A stretch of DNA of 64,000 bases from an uncultured Saprospiraceae bacterium (GTDB lineage: Bacteria; Bacteroidota; Bacteroidia; Chitinophagales; Saprospiraceae): positions 186,001 through 250,000 of the forward strand of contig CAKZQC010000025.1 in NCBI GenBank assembly GCA_937139495.1, in the 5' to 3' direction. The notes under the pieces were generated by a model. The model made no database searches, was not told the origin of the DNA, and saw only the letters and a list, made by a program, of their open reading frames with translations. Positions within the stretch are counted from its first letter, which is position 1. Each line of letters starts with the position of its first letter. The translations under genes and the position numbers were made by a program. This document shows positions 36,038-45,396 of this stretch, one piece after another.

Positions 36038-37333
36038 ATGGCAAACAAACCAAGAGTAGTGGTTGTTGGAGCAGGTTTTGGAGGGTTGGAACTCTGCAAA
36101 GCACTCCGCAAGGAAGCAGTAGAGGTCTTGTTGATAGACAAAAATAACTATCATACGTTCATTCCGTTGTTGTATCAAGTCGCCACAGGCGGACTAGAAG
36201 CAGGGAGCGTTGCTTATCCTGTACGTCGAGTTTTTCGGAAGAATAAGTATGTCAAATTTCAGATGGCAACGGTTGATAAGGTTGATGTTGCAGAGCAATG
36301 TTTGCAGACTTCTGTCGGAACTATCGCATACGATTATTTGGTATTGGCGACAGGTAGCAACACCAATTTTTTTGATTTTGCTCCCAAGCAATCCAATTTT
36401 TTGACGCTGAAGTCGGTACCCGATGCCCTTAATATCCGAAGTTATGTGATGCAGAATCTAGAAAAAGCGATTGCAACACAAGATAAAACGAAACAAGGTC
36501 AGTTGATGAATATTGCCATTGTGGGAGGTGGTCCTTCTGGGGTGGAATTGGCTGGAGCGTTGGGCGAAATGAAACGGTACGTTTTTCCGAAAGATTTTCC
36601 ACAAATTGATTTTGATAGAATGTCGATAACGCTCTTTGAGGCAGCCCCTAAGCTGTTGTCGAGCATGGCAGAACAGTCTTCCGAAAAATGTTTGTTGTAT
36701 CTACAAAAATTGGGTATAGAAGTCCGACTGAATACGCAAGTAAAAGACTACGATAACCAAGTGGTATTGTTAGCTGATGGTAGTACCTTCGAGACAGAAA
36801 CCGTCATTTGGGCGGCAGGAGTCAAGGGCGAAATGCCAGCAGGGATTGATGCAGCTTATATTGCTAGAGGCAATCGAATAATAGTCGATAAACAGAACCA
36901 AATAGAAGGACTGCCAAACATTTTTGCTATTGGTGATATTGCTTATTTTCCTACGGAAGATTATCCAAAAGGACTACCGATGTTGGCTCCTGTAGCCATG
37001 CAACAAGGACAACATTTAGCCAAAAATATCACGAAGTTGCTACAAAATAAACCGTTGCAGCCTTTTGCGTATAGCAATAAAGGCAGCATGGCAATTATTG
37101 GAAGAAACAAAGCGGTCGTGGAATTGCCGAAGTTCAAATTTCAAGGTACTTTTGCTTGGTTGGTTTGGATGTTTGTACACATTATGTCGCTGGTGGGCTT
37201 CCGCAATAAGTTGGTAGCATTCCTAGATTGGACACAAAATTACTTCAGTTATGATCGTCCATTAGGGTTGGTGGTACGACCATTTTACAAAAATAAAGAA
37301 CAGGAAGAAAGTAGCAAGGGTACACCAGTTTAA
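36038..37333 (+). CDS. ndh: Type II NADH dehydrogenase (NDH-2)
   Basis: The 431-residue flavoenzyme (start at the ATG at 36038; an in-frame ATG at 36017 would add seven residues) oxidises NADH and reduces quinone without proton pumping. The FAD-binding VVVGAGFGGLE motif is near residue 10, followed by the NDH-2 signature NYHTFIPLLYQVATGGLE. The NAD-binding motif IVGGGPSGVELAG is near 160, and FAIGDIA marks the second FAD contact. The C-terminal helices (TFAWLVWMFVHIMSLVGF) are the amphipathic membrane anchor typical of NDH-2. It lies between odhB and map on the same strand. Confidence 0.92.
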   Translation: MANKPRVVVVGAGFGGLELCKALRKEAVEVLLIDKNNYHTFIPLLYQVATGGLEAGSVAYPVRRVFRKNKYVKFQMATVDKVDVAEQCLQTSVGTIAYDYLVLATGSNTNFFDFAPKQSNFLTLKSVPDALNIRSYVMQNLEKAIATQDKTKQGQLMNIAIVGGGPSGVELAGALGEMKRYVFPKDFPQIDFDRMSITLFEAAPKLLSSMAEQSSEKCLLYLQKLGIEVRLNTQVKDYDNQVVLLADGSTFETETVIWAAGVKGEMPAGIDAAYIARGNRIIVDKQNQIEGLPNIFAIGDIAYFPTEDYPKGLPMLAPVAMQQGQHLAKNITKLLQNKPLQPFAYSNKGSMAIIGRNKAVVELPKFKFQGTFAWLVWMFVHIMSLVGFRNKLVAFLDWTQNYFSYDRPLGLVVRPFYKNKEQEESSKGTPV

Positions 37334-37351
37334 TAAGTTAAAAAAATTATG

Positions 37352-37359
37352 TACTTTTG
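37352..37359 (+). promoter_or_regulatory. Candidate -7 box for map
   Basis: TACTTTTG matches TAnnTTTG and ends 20 nt before the map start. A TTT rather than TTG occupies the -33 position. Confidence 0.45.
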
Positions 37360-37379
37360 CATTCTAAAATAAAAAAAAC

Positions 37380-38168
37380 ATGGCAAAGGGAGCAATCATA
37401 TATAAGACAAGAGAAGAAATTGAAATTATGCGCGAAAGTGCATTGCTAGTGTCCAAAACATTGGGACTAATGGCAGCACATATACAACCCGGTGTCACAA
37501 CACTGCAGTTGGATAAGTTGGCAGAAGAATTTATTAGAGACAACGGTGGCGTACCTGGATTCTTGGGCTTGTATGACTTCCCCAACACCCTTTGTATCTC
37601 GCCCAATGCACAAATTGTACATGGTATTCCTAACGATACACCGCTAGAGAATGGCGATATTCTTTCGGTAGATTGTGGGGTGCTGATGAATGGCTTTTAT
37701 GGTGATCACGCTTATACTTTTGAAGTAGGAGAGGTGGATCCAGCTATCAAAAAACTATTGGAAGTAACCAAAGAATCGTTGTACAAAGGAATAGAAGCCA
37801 CTCGTGTCGGCAATAGAATTGGCGATATTAGTTTTGCGATACAAAGTCATGCGGAGGCACATGGTTATGGTGTCGTCAAAGAGCTGGTCGGACATGGTCT
37901 TGGTCGAGTCATGCACGAAAGTCCAGAAGTCGCTAACTATGGCAGAAGAGGCAAGGGCAAAAAGATACAAAACGGTTTGGTAATTGCTATCGAACCGATG
38001 ATCAATATGGGAACAGCAGCAATTGAGCAGCTCGCTGATGGCTGGACAATATTGACAAGAGATAGAATGCCTTCGGCTCATTTTGAGCACGATGTAGCAG
38101 TAATTGACGGGAAACCAGAGATTTTATCTACTTTTGACTATATTTATGAAGCATTAGCTGCTAAATAG
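37380..38168 (+). CDS. map: Methionine aminopeptidase, type I
   Basis: This 262-residue enzyme removes the N-terminal Met from nascent proteins. All metal ligands and key residues are visible: His in IVHGIP, Asp in SVDCGV, Asp in YGDHAYTF, His in GHGLGRVMHE, Glu in IAIEPM and Glu in HFEHDVAV. Length and order fit type I enzymes without an N-terminal zinc finger. In many bacteria map lies in a ribosomal-protein/secY operon; here it stands between ndh and a small HEAT-like protein. Confidence 0.96.
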   Translation: MAKGAIIYKTREEIEIMRESALLVSKTLGLMAAHIQPGVTTLQLDKLAEEFIRDNGGVPGFLGLYDFPNTLCISPNAQIVHGIPNDTPLENGDILSVDCGVLMNGFYGDHAYTFEVGEVDPAIKKLLEVTKESLYKGIEATRVGNRIGDISFAIQSHAEAHGYGVVKELVGHGLGRVMHESPEVANYGRRGKGKKIQNGLVIAIEPMINMGTAAIEQLADGWTILTRDRMPSAHFEHDVAVIDGKPEILSTFDYIYEALAAK

Positions 38169-38213
38169 TAATAGAATTGCCCCTTAGTTATTTTTTTACT
38201 AAAGTCTATTCTT

Positions 38214-38759
38214 ATGCCTCCGCACATACCTACTATAGAAAAATTTGCCGCATCTATGCTCGCCAAAGATACGAGCAAGAACCGAAAAGCATGGATCAAC
38301 AAAATGGCAAAAACCAAAACGGATTTACTGCCTTGGTTAGTACTGTTGGAATATGAACCCCTAGTAGCTTCGCGCTTCTTGTTGGTAATGGACGATGTTT
38401 GCGAGCTCAAACCAAAACGAATTATTCCACTTATCGTTCCTTGCTTTGAACAACGGGAAACGCCTCCAGTCGCAGGATTCAGAAGTAGCTTGGTCAAGTG
38501 GCTGATGCTCGCTGGCGTACCTGAGGAGATAGAACGTGAGGTACTTGACCAATTGATAATTTGGATACAAAAAAAAGAGATTAAGACCACTGCCAAAATA
38601 CACGCTCTAGAGGTGTTGTTGGAGTTGGCAAGTAAGTACCCTGAGGTAATACCAGAATTACTGATTATTATGAATGACCAAATACCCAACAATACAATTG
38701 CTTTTGAACAAAAATGCAGAAGTATAGCGAAGGGCTTGTACCGAATAATGGGCATGTAA
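38214..38759 (+). CDS. HEAT-like helical protein, unrecognised
   Basis: The 181-residue soluble protein is almost entirely helical. It contains HEAT/ARM-like helix pairs, for example VASRFLLVMDDVCELKPKRI and KTTAKIHALEVLLELASKYP, with no signal peptide or TM segment. No catalytic motif is visible. It follows map by 45 bp and may be co-transcribed. It probably acts as a scaffold or adaptor; this is inference from fold appearance only. Confidence 0.65.
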   Translation: MPPHIPTIEKFAASMLAKDTSKNRKAWINKMAKTKTDLLPWLVLLEYEPLVASRFLLVMDDVCELKPKRIIPLIVPCFEQRETPPVAGFRSSLVKWLMLAGVPEEIEREVLDQLIIWIQKKEIKTTAKIHALEVLLELASKYPEVIPELLIIMNDQIPNNTIAFEQKCRSIAKGLYRIMGM

Positions 38760-38761
38760 GC

Positions 38762-38783
38762 AAGACGGCTACTTAGTCGTCTT
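38762..38783. terminator. Short hairpin between convergent genes
   Basis: The arms AAGACGGCTA and TAGTCGTCTT (one wobble) overlap the last codons and stop of the minus-strand membrane protein. No T run follows on the plus strand, so termination there would be weak. Confidence 0.45.
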
Positions 38784-39216
38784 CTCTTAGTTTGGCTCTA
38801 ATCTCTTCTATGGATAAAAGTCCTTCTGTTTGAGGGCGGTAACCATTAGATTGTTCGGTTGGGGTGATGTCAATGACTGTTTTGTTGGTGATACTATGCT
38901 GCTTTTTTTTGACAGGTAGTATAGTTTTGCCAAAAAAAGCTTTGGCTATCGTCCGAACAAAAAGAAATATCGTGAAAGGCGACAACAATACAATACTCAA
39001 AACTGTAGCCCCGATGCCATAGAGTAGGTTCTGTTGATACAGGCGTTTTATCTTTCGGAATAGGAACAATACCAAATCTCTATTGAGATACCAGACAATC
39101 AGTACGATAATGCTGCCAAGCCACCTAATAATAAGGGAGCCAATCAAGAGTAAAATAATTATACCTACGGCAAATTTTAAGATGGTAGAGCTATCAGATT
39201 TGGAAGTAGTAGTCAT
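38773..39216 (-). CDS. Small membrane protein, unrecognised
   Basis: This 147-residue protein has a TM-rich N-terminal half: TILKFAVGIIILLLIGSLII at about 10-31, then further hydrophobic stretches at 34-48 and 64-92. A basic/polar cytoplasmic-type tail (KKKQHSITNKT...) ends in LSIEEIRAKLREDD. The gene is convergent with the HEAT-like gene (13 bp apart) and divergent from mscS. No family is recognised. Confidence 0.65.
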   Translation of the reverse strand: MTTTSKSDSSTILKFAVGIIILLLIGSLIIRWLGSIIVLIVWYLNRDLVLFLFRKIKRLYQQNLLYGIGATVLSIVLLSPFTIFLFVRTIAKAFFGKTILPVKKKQHSITNKTVIDITPTEQSNGYRPQTEGLLSIEEIRAKLREDD

Positions 39217-39295
39217 GCGTATTTTTTTGAGCGTAGATTAGTTGGGGTGAATAATCCCAGTCTCTAATATAACACAATAATTGCCCAAATAGATT

Positions 39296-40204
39296 ATGAC
39301 AATCAAAGAAATTTTAGAACACGAAATTGTTGCCATAGGCGGGTATAGTATTACGCCCATTATTATTATCTGGATAATAATAACAATTATTGTTTCTAAG
39401 TTGGTCTTGCGCATGGTCTTACGCTTCGTGCATGACTCTGATTTTGTCAAAACTCGACTCGATCGAGGGCGACGCTATGCGTTAGAGCAGTTTATCAAGT
39501 ATTTGATTTACGCCATTACTTTTTTGTTGATTGCCCAAAATATTGGTATCAATCTTTCTCTAATTTGGGCAGGTTCTGCAGCTTTGTTAGTGGGTATCGG
39601 ATTGGGTCTCCAACAGATATTCAACGATTTGGCATCGGGTGCAATTCTGCTCATAGAAGGCGAAATAGAAGTGGGCGATGTCGTCGTTATTGATGGCACT
39701 GCTGGCAAGATACAAAAAATAACCCTGCGTGCTTCACACATCGAAACGGCTAACAAAATAGTTATGATTGTGCCCAACTCGCAGCTCATTACCAGCAATG
39801 TCGCTAATCATGGTGCCGCCAATATTAACTTTTCGAGATTTCATGTCAATGTAGGCGTCGCTTATGGCTCAGATGTAGCATTGGTCAAAAAAATACTGCT
39901 ACAAGTGGCAACTGAAAATGATATGGTCAGCAAGAACATTGCACCACTCGTTATTTTTGCCGATTTTGGGGCTTCTTCTCTTGACTTTCAATTGCATTTT
40001 TATTGCAATGAATTGCTGTATATAGAGCGTATCAAGTCAGAACTTCGATTCCGAATTGATGAGCTGTTTCGTCAGCATCATATCGAAATGCCATTTCCGC
40101 AACGGGATATATGGATCAAAAATAAACTCACCATCGACCAGCCACAACCTACGGTTAGGATTCCAGAAGGTCAGCCGAATATACCTACCATAGAAAAAAA
40201 ATAA
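39296..40204 (+). CDS. MscS-family mechanosensitive ion channel
   Basis: The 302-residue inner-membrane channel has three TM helices: about 20-42, 65-85 and the pore-lining TM3 at about 92-122 with the conserved pattern AGSAALLVGIGLGLQQIFND. The beta domain follows (GDVVVIDGTAGKIQKI, VPNSQLITSNVANH), then the cytoplasmic alpha/beta cage ending IEMPFPQRDIWIK, a hallmark of the family. Length matches the minimal MscS type. It releases osmolytes on hypo-osmotic shock. The C-terminal 30 residues form a Pro/Gln-rich tail. Confidence 0.93.
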   Translation: MTIKEILEHEIVAIGGYSITPIIIIWIIITIIVSKLVLRMVLRFVHDSDFVKTRLDRGRRYALEQFIKYLIYAITFLLIAQNIGINLSLIWAGSAALLVGIGLGLQQIFNDLASGAILLIEGEIEVGDVVVIDGTAGKIQKITLRASHIETANKIVMIVPNSQLITSNVANHGAANINFSRFHVNVGVAYGSDVALVKKILLQVATENDMVSKNIAPLVIFADFGASSLDFQLHFYCNELLYIERIKSELRFRIDELFRQHHIEMPFPQRDIWIKNKLTIDQPQPTVRIPEGQPNIPTIEKK

Positions 40205-40220
40205 TTTTTATAAAAAAAGT

Positions 40221-40228
40221 TACTTTTG
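40221..40228 (+). promoter_or_regulatory. Candidate -7 box upstream of the 392-aa secreted protein
   Basis: TACTTTTG matches TAnnTTTG and lies 93 nt before the chosen ATG at 40322. The -33 region is A-rich with no TTG. Confidence 0.4.
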
Positions 40229-40321
40229 TAGGGTACCTACGTCTAAATGTCAGTTTTAATAACTACTATTAGTTCTATCCATTGGGTACGACTAACAACA
40301 ACTCTAACAAACAACAATACT

Positions 40322-41500
40322 ATGAATAAATTAATGACTATTAGTTTCCTATTATTAGGAATGATGCAAGTCGCTACGGCTCAATACGAGGGCGTAACGT
40401 TTGATTATGAGAAAGCAGTTTTTGGCGAAAATCAGCCACTACCAGCTGAAACACACCTTATGCTACAAGGTCAAGTAGCTGTCGATGTAGGTATGGTCGA
40501 ATTAGATATTTTAGATGCCAAAGGTAGAGATAATCGCTTGCCTATTTATACGACTATCTGGAAACGCTCGCCCGACAATCTAGGTGCACAATTTCTATTG
40601 CCTGTCAACTTTAGACTAAAAGGCAGTTCGGAATATGATTTCTATATCAAGTACTTTCGTGCCATAGGTACCAAAGATGCACAAGATGTAGAAGTAGCTA
40701 TTCAAGACCAAATAAATACGTACTTGGAGCAGGTGATTGTTATCAACAAAAATACGTTGACACTCAACCAAAGCCGCAAAGAAATTATCAGAAACTTGGA
40801 CAAAATTGTCCACAAAAGAATGAAACTATATCGCAGTAGAACCAGCTTAGATTTTGAAGGTTTTTCTGAATTGGTCGAAGACAAACTAAAGCAACTTTCG
40901 CACGCTAATTTGCGCAAGGGCAAATTGATTTTTGGCAAAAAAGATAAAGACGAAGCCAAAGAATCTTACCGAGAAAAATTGGTCGATGAATTTAAGGTGA
41001 TGGTCAAGGCCGAGCTTAACCAGCACATGGATGCAGAGTGGTTCAAGTTGGTGGATAACAAATACATTGATAACTATACCACTGAAGCACGCAAAAAAAC
41101 AATAGCTTTACAGGCTGGTTTTGGTGGTGCTTATTTGAGCGGCGACAACAACAATACAGTTATTGGAGCATCTCCTTTTGTTGGTTTCGCTTTTCCGTTG
41201 GCTAGACCCAATGTCAAAGCTAAGTTTTTTCATAATTTGGCAATCAATGCAGGGGTATTTTTGTTAGACTTTGAGGGAGTAAACGGTGCTACGGTAAGTG
41301 GTCCTATCTTTAAGCGTCCTACTTATGTAGGGTTGAGCTACAAGGTATTCCGATTTATCAATATCAATGCAGGAGCTACCTTTTTGGAGAGCGGAAGTAC
41401 CGCAGGACAAGTTGGTAGCAACTTGGGCAACAACGTGTATATTCGCCCTTATATTGGTATTTCGGCACAAGTTGATTTGTGGGTGGATTTCAGTAAGTAA
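40322..41500 (+). CDS. Secreted protein with possible C-terminal barrel-like strands, unrecognised
   Basis: The start at 40322 is chosen because it gives a normal signal peptide (MNKLMTISFLLLGMMQVATA, then Q); the frame is open back to an ATG at 40247. The 392-residue product has a beta-rich N-terminal domain (about 25-130), a charged helical middle (about 140-255) with Lys/Asp/Glu-rich segments such as FGKKDKDEAKESYREK, and a Gly/aromatic-rich end (about 260-392). The end resembles outer-membrane beta strands (LQAGFGGAYLSGD, VYIRPYIGISAQVDLWVDF). No family is recognised. A perfect terminator follows. Confidence 0.7.
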   Translation: MNKLMTISFLLLGMMQVATAQYEGVTFDYEKAVFGENQPLPAETHLMLQGQVAVDVGMVELDILDAKGRDNRLPIYTTIWKRSPDNLGAQFLLPVNFRLKGSSEYDFYIKYFRAIGTKDAQDVEVAIQDQINTYLEQVIVINKNTLTLNQSRKEIIRNLDKIVHKRMKLYRSRTSLDFEGFSELVEDKLKQLSHANLRKGKLIFGKKDKDEAKESYREKLVDEFKVMVKAELNQHMDAEWFKLVDNKYIDNYTTEARKKTIALQAGFGGAYLSGDNNNTVIGASPFVGFAFPLARPNVKAKFFHNLAINAGVFLLDFEGVNGATVSGPIFKRPTYVGLSYKVFRFININAGATFLESGSTAGQVGSNLGNNVYIRPYIGISAQVDLWVDFSK

Positions 41501-41521
41501 TAAAATATAAAGCATATATTT

Positions 41522-41555
41522 GGGTCAATTGTTATCGTAACAATTGACCCTTTTT
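41522..41555 (+). terminator. Terminator after the 392-aa secreted protein
   Basis: A perfect 13-bp stem (GGGTCAATTGTTA with TAACAATTGACCC), loop TCG, followed by TTTTT. Confidence 0.92.
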
Positions 41556-41557
41556 AT

Positions 41558-41785
41558 TAGAGGTTATTACAAATAGATTCGTAGGTCAAGAAAAATATCT
41601 TTTTCCGATTCATTTCATAAATGCTCGACTTCATAGCTAAGGCTATCTAATCCACTAGTGGCACTCTTCGCTAGATGTTCTCTGAACATCTACCCTTTGG
41701 GTTCGCTCGTGCGTGTGCGTTTATTTCATCAATCAAAAAAATCTATCTTCTTGACCTGACACAACTTCATTCGTAATAACCTCTA
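41558..41785. mobile_element. 228-bp MITE-like inverted-repeat element
   Basis: Perfect 13-bp terminal inverted repeats, TAGAGGTTATTAC and GTAATAACCTCTA, bound the element. Similarity of the two arms continues inward: AGGTCAAGAA at 41583 matches its complement ending at 41757, followed by about 30 further mostly matching positions. The centre holds smaller hairpins such as AGATGTTC-TCT-GAACATCT and the palindrome CACTAGTG. There is no ORF. It fills most of the 322-bp gap between two plus-strand genes. Mobility is inferred; only one copy is in the window. Confidence 0.65.
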
Positions 41786-41822
41786 TTTTTAGGCACTAAT
41801 AACCTTTAATTAAAGCAAAACC

Positions 41823-42131
41823 ATGAATTATCAAGACCCCCTGGACCAAGAAGAACGTAAGCCGTTAGAATTTGAAGTGATTGACCAACAGAAGGAAAGC
41901 TGGTCAGGGCTTTTTTATATCGCTTTGTTTGTCGGATTTGTCGTCATAGCAGGTGTACGAATGTACCAAACGTGGCCCGATAGCAACACGGTGGAAGTTA
42001 ATACCATCAACAGCCAGCGAATAGAATTGCTTCAATCTCTAAAGAATAACAACCAGAACGAATCAAAACAAGCGGAAGACCTAGCGAAGTACGATAGCCT
42101 CAGTAGGCGAATCGAAGAGCTGATGGAATAA
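41823..42131 (+). CDS. Small single-pass membrane protein, unrecognised
   Basis: The 102-residue protein has an acidic N-terminal segment (residues 1-27), one TM helix (about 29-47, LFYIALFVGFVVIAGVRM) and a Gln/Asn/Glu-rich helical tail that may form a coiled coil (RIELLQSLKNNNQ, YDSLSRRIEELME). No family is recognised. It is convergent with the 151-residue gene and shares a strong hairpin with it. Confidence 0.65.
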   Translation: MNYQDPLDQEERKPLEFEVIDQQKESWSGLFYIALFVGFVVIAGVRMYQTWPDSNTVEVNTINSQRIELLQSLKNNNQNESKQAEDLAKYDSLSRRIEELME

Positions 42132-42173
42132 CAAAAAAAGAGCCTTGAACAACTGTAGTTGTTCAAGGCTCTT
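42131..42173. terminator. Bidirectional terminator with a 17-bp stem
   Basis: The arms AAGAGCCTTGAACAACT (42138-42154) and AGTTGTTCAAGGCTCTT (42157-42173) are perfect complements. A run of seven A at 42133-42139 gives a T run for the minus-strand gene; the plus-strand tail is weak. Confidence 0.88.
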
Positions 42174-42198
42174 AAATCGTGTCTAATGATATAGTCTA

Positions 42199-42654
42199 TT
42201 AGAATACACGACCAATGAAATATATTACTATAATAATAAGGAATATGATGCTAATCCAGAAAGCCAAATCAGCAATCAATCCACCACCGTTATTACGAGC
42301 AATAATTGCCAAAATCAATCCAACAATAGGAAAAATAAAAGCAAAAATAAGTGCCAAAATAGAAAGGATATCTACATCTACATCTTTGTTAGCATCAATC
42401 TTTTTTTGTAGTCTAGTTTTTGTTTTTTCATTGGTAGCTTTATCCAATTTTGTTTGGAGTTTGGCTACACGAACCTGCTTGCGCAATTGTTGTTTAGCTT
42501 CTTTTGCGGAAGCTCTTTTATCTTTTTTAGAGGCTTTTTCTACTTCAGTATTTTCCTTTTCTACCTTATGAGTAGGTGCGACAGAAGCCGACATAAAGAA
42601 AGTCATACAGATAAATAATAATGCTAGTGTCGATAGTTTTTGAATGCTTTTCAT
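42199..42654 (-). CDS. Membrane protein with charged coiled-coil and two C-terminal TM helices
   Basis: The start is placed at 42654 (MKSIQKLSTLALL), which gives a signal-peptide-like N-terminus; the frame extends 17 codons upstream with a basic sequence unlike a secreted protein. The 151-residue product has a highly charged Lys/Glu region (about 35-92) predicted as coiled coil, then two hydrophobic helices (about 97-118 and 126-148). ILALIFAFIFPIVGLILAII resembles DUF4190-type membrane segments. Function is unknown. It lies just downstream of the subtilase/HTTM pair but in its own unit. Confidence 0.65.
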   Translation of the reverse strand: MKSIQKLSTLALLFICMTFFMSASVAPTHKVEKENTEVEKASKKDKRASAKEAKQQLRKQVRVAKLQTKLDKATNEKTKTRLQKKIDANKDVDVDILSILALIFAFIFPIVGLILAIIARNNGGGLIADLAFWISIIFLIIIVIYFIGRVF

Positions 42655-42723
42655 AGTGTTCTTTTTTTTAATAAATGAATACCGAACTAACACCTTAGTG
42701 TACAATTTGTTCTTTAAAAGGCT

Positions 42724-45396
42724 CTATTGCTTTATAATTTTTTTGGTCAGCAACTCATCGGCAAGCTGTATTTGCAGCAAATAAATGCCAGTAGGAAAAT
42801 CTGCGGTATTGATGTTCAATATGGATTGACCACTGTTCAGATTAGCGTTTTTTTGCAGGACAACTTGACCTGTGATAGTGGTAATCTGGAGCTGTGCCTG
42901 CTGTGCTTTTAGTGTTTGTAGATACAGCGTTACTTCTTGATTAAATGGATTGGGAGCTATTCGCAACCCATTGTCGGATATAGACAACGGGGATAGATTG
43001 GTAGCTGTCGCAATCGTAATACAATAATCTTCTACCTCGCCATAATTAGGACTCTCGCAAGCAAGAACATCTGCACTTGTCCATTTCATGCTCACCCGCA
43101 TTCGTGTTTTGCCGAGCGTAGCAGTATTGGGAATTGCAACCGTACCTTGGTGGTTGATAGTAGCCGAATTAATCGCTCCTGCATCATACACCAGCTCTGT
43201 TGTTTCGCTGAATACACCATCTTGGTTATAATCAATCCACGCTTTGAGTCGCCAGTTGGTCGCCCAAAAACCTGTATTGAAACCCAAATCTAAATCAATA
43301 GGATAACTGCCTCCTCGATTGACAAATCCTGCAATACCTGTATTGACCAAAGAAGCATAGCCATTGTCATTGCCCGAAAGGTGATTAATGCCAGCAAAGT
43401 TGACGCGCTCTAGCCAGTCGTCGTCGGTATTGTTGCCTGCGACAACACAATAATTGCCATTAATACAAGAGCCACAACCCGAAGTATTGAAATACACAAT
43501 AGGAGAGTAGCGGTTATTAATATTAGTAGCACAAGTGGATAAAATACGGCATTCGTAAAGAGAGCAACTGTCCAACCCAATTAGCAAAATACTATCCATG
43601 CTGGTCGTTGTGGTCGTCCAGCTAGTATCTGTTGTTAGCTTATATTCTATGGTATAGCTGTTGGCTAATGCAGAAGCTGACCAATACAGATTGGCTGTCG
43701 TTAAGCTTTCTTTTTGTATCGTAATATGGGTGGGAGGCTCGCAGCAGTCGCCTGTCTGAAAGGCAAACGAAGGCGAATAGTTACTAGAATCGCAATCGGA
43801 AGCCAGTACGATTTCGTAACGGCTACAAGCCATCAAGCCACCAATGGCGACAAAAGTATCGGCGACACTGCCTGCTATCCAGTTGGTTGTCCCCATCACT
43901 CGATAGCGATAATAATAATTGGCGGTAGAATCGACTCGACCCCAGTGGATAAGTGTGCTGCTGCCTGTGGTGTTGGTGGAAGCTACTTGATATGGAACAT
44001 GGCATCCTGCTAGCGAACAGCCAATATTCATGACGGAATCTAAGGCATTTTTGAGGTTGAGAACTCCACCCGATACCGTTATTCCTTGCAAGTCGGTATT
44101 GCTTACGGCAGATTGAAGCAATATGCGTTTGATACGCAACGCCATTTGGGCAGGTTGGGAGCGAGCCAACAATGCCAACCGCTGACAAGGGGCAGCATAG
44201 AGCAGCCCAATGGCACCCGCTACATGAGGTGCCGCCGCCGAAGTACCCCCAAAATTAGCGTAGGTTTGTCCTGTCGCAATCGTATAAGTACCTTCGCCAT
44301 AAGCTCCCAAATCAATATGGGTAGCACCGTAACCAGCAGCCGTTACTTTGGTGTTGTTACGCTGTATGTTGGTTACCCCAATCACAAAATTACTCGTACA
44401 AGTAGTCGGGAAATCGCCCGAAACATCTACATCTGTATTAGAGTTGGCAGTAGCGGCAGCGTTCAATATACCTTGCATGCCCAAGCTATCATACATGGCG
44501 TTGACCAAAGGAGAATAGGTGTTGCAATCTTGATTATTGACCCCCCAAGAGGCATTAGTAGCCACCACAAAAGCCCCCAAAACACCATTCGTACGGTTGT
44601 ATAACCTTCGACAAGCCAAAGGATAATCGTAGGAAACTATGGCAGAAGCATTGGTGCCACCACCGATTACAAACATCAATTTGACATCCCAATTGACACC
44701 ACTAACCCCAATATTATTATTGCCCTGAGCGGCTACTATTCCTGCCACAGGCGTGCCGTGCGTATTCCACGGGTTGGGCGGCAATATATCGTTGGAGTTG
44801 GCATCGGCATTCCAACCTCTATAATCATCAATATAGCCATTGCCGTCGTCGTCTATGTTGTTGTTGGGGATTTCGCCATGGTTGTACCAAATGTTATTTC
44901 CCCAGTCGGGGTGGCTCACTTCTATGCCATCATCTATGACGCAGACCACAATCGTGTCGCCCAATGCCGTAACACCTCCAGTCGTAATGTCCCAAGCTGC
45001 CTGTGCATCCAAATCGGCATCAGAAGTTTGTTCGTATTGCCATTGTTGGGCATAGTTCGTGTCGTTTGGTACGACCCTTTTTTGCATTATATAATTCAGT
45101 TGAGCGGCTTGTATAGATTTGCTTTGTTGGGCTTTCGCCAACAATTGAGTATGGGTTAGGAAGCTCGCATCAAACCGCAATAACCAAATATTAAGCTGTT
45201 CCGATAGCAACTGTTCTGCTTGTACTTTGGTAGCAATACCTCGATAATATGCCAAGTCTTGAATGACTTCCGCTACGCTACTATTGGGCTTGACTTGTAC
45301 CAATAGGTCGCCAGCTACATAATCAAATTCCTCTTGGGCTTGCGCCGAAAAAGAACCAATAGCCGTTAATAATAAAAATGCTAAAAAGTATCTCAT
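42724..45396 (-). CDS. Subtilisin-like (S8) protease with FN3, GEVED and type A T9SS tail
   Basis: The start at 45396 (MRYFLAFLLLTAIGSFSAQA, then Q) gives a proper signal peptide; the open frame upstream is Arg/Cys-rich and overlaps HTTM coding sequence. The 890-residue product has a short propeptide, then the S8 domain (about 125-430) with Asp in VIDDGIEVSHPDWG, His in NTHGTPVAGIVAAQGN and Ser in GGTSAAAPHVAG. Two fibronectin type III domains follow (about 460-640), then a GEVED domain (about 650-800; WIDYNQDGVF...GEVEDYC) and a type A sorting domain (RIAPNPFNQEVTLYL...TGIYLLQI...KIIK). It is a secreted or surface protease. It lies 101 bp downstream of the HTTM gene on the same strand. Confidence 0.92.
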   Translation of the reverse strand: MRYFLAFLLLTAIGSFSAQAQEEFDYVAGDLLVQVKPNSSVAEVIQDLAYYRGIATKVQAEQLLSEQLNIWLLRFDASFLTHTQLLAKAQQSKSIQAAQLNYIMQKRVVPNDTNYAQQWQYEQTSDADLDAQAAWDITTGGVTALGDTIVVCVIDDGIEVSHPDWGNNIWYNHGEIPNNNIDDDGNGYIDDYRGWNADANSNDILPPNPWNTHGTPVAGIVAAQGNNNIGVSGVNWDVKLMFVIGGGTNASAIVSYDYPLACRRLYNRTNGVLGAFVVATNASWGVNNQDCNTYSPLVNAMYDSLGMQGILNAAATANSNTDVDVSGDFPTTCTSNFVIGVTNIQRNNTKVTAAGYGATHIDLGAYGEGTYTIATGQTYANFGGTSAAAPHVAGAIGLLYAAPCQRLALLARSQPAQMALRIKRILLQSAVSNTDLQGITVSGGVLNLKNALDSVMNIGCSLAGCHVPYQVASTNTTGSSTLIHWGRVDSTANYYYRYRVMGTTNWIAGSVADTFVAIGGLMACSRYEIVLASDCDSSNYSPSFAFQTGDCCEPPTHITIQKESLTTANLYWSASALANSYTIEYKLTTDTSWTTTTTSMDSILLIGLDSCSLYECRILSTCATNINNRYSPIVYFNTSGCGSCINGNYCVVAGNNTDDDWLERVNFAGINHLSGNDNGYASLVNTGIAGFVNRGGSYPIDLDLGFNTGFWATNWRLKAWIDYNQDGVFSETTELVYDAGAINSATINHQGTVAIPNTATLGKTRMRVSMKWTSADVLACESPNYGEVEDYCITIATATNLSPLSISDNGLRIAPNPFNQEVTLYLQTLKAQQAQLQITTITGQVVLQKNANLNSGQSILNINTADFPTGIYLLQIQLADELLTKKIIKQ

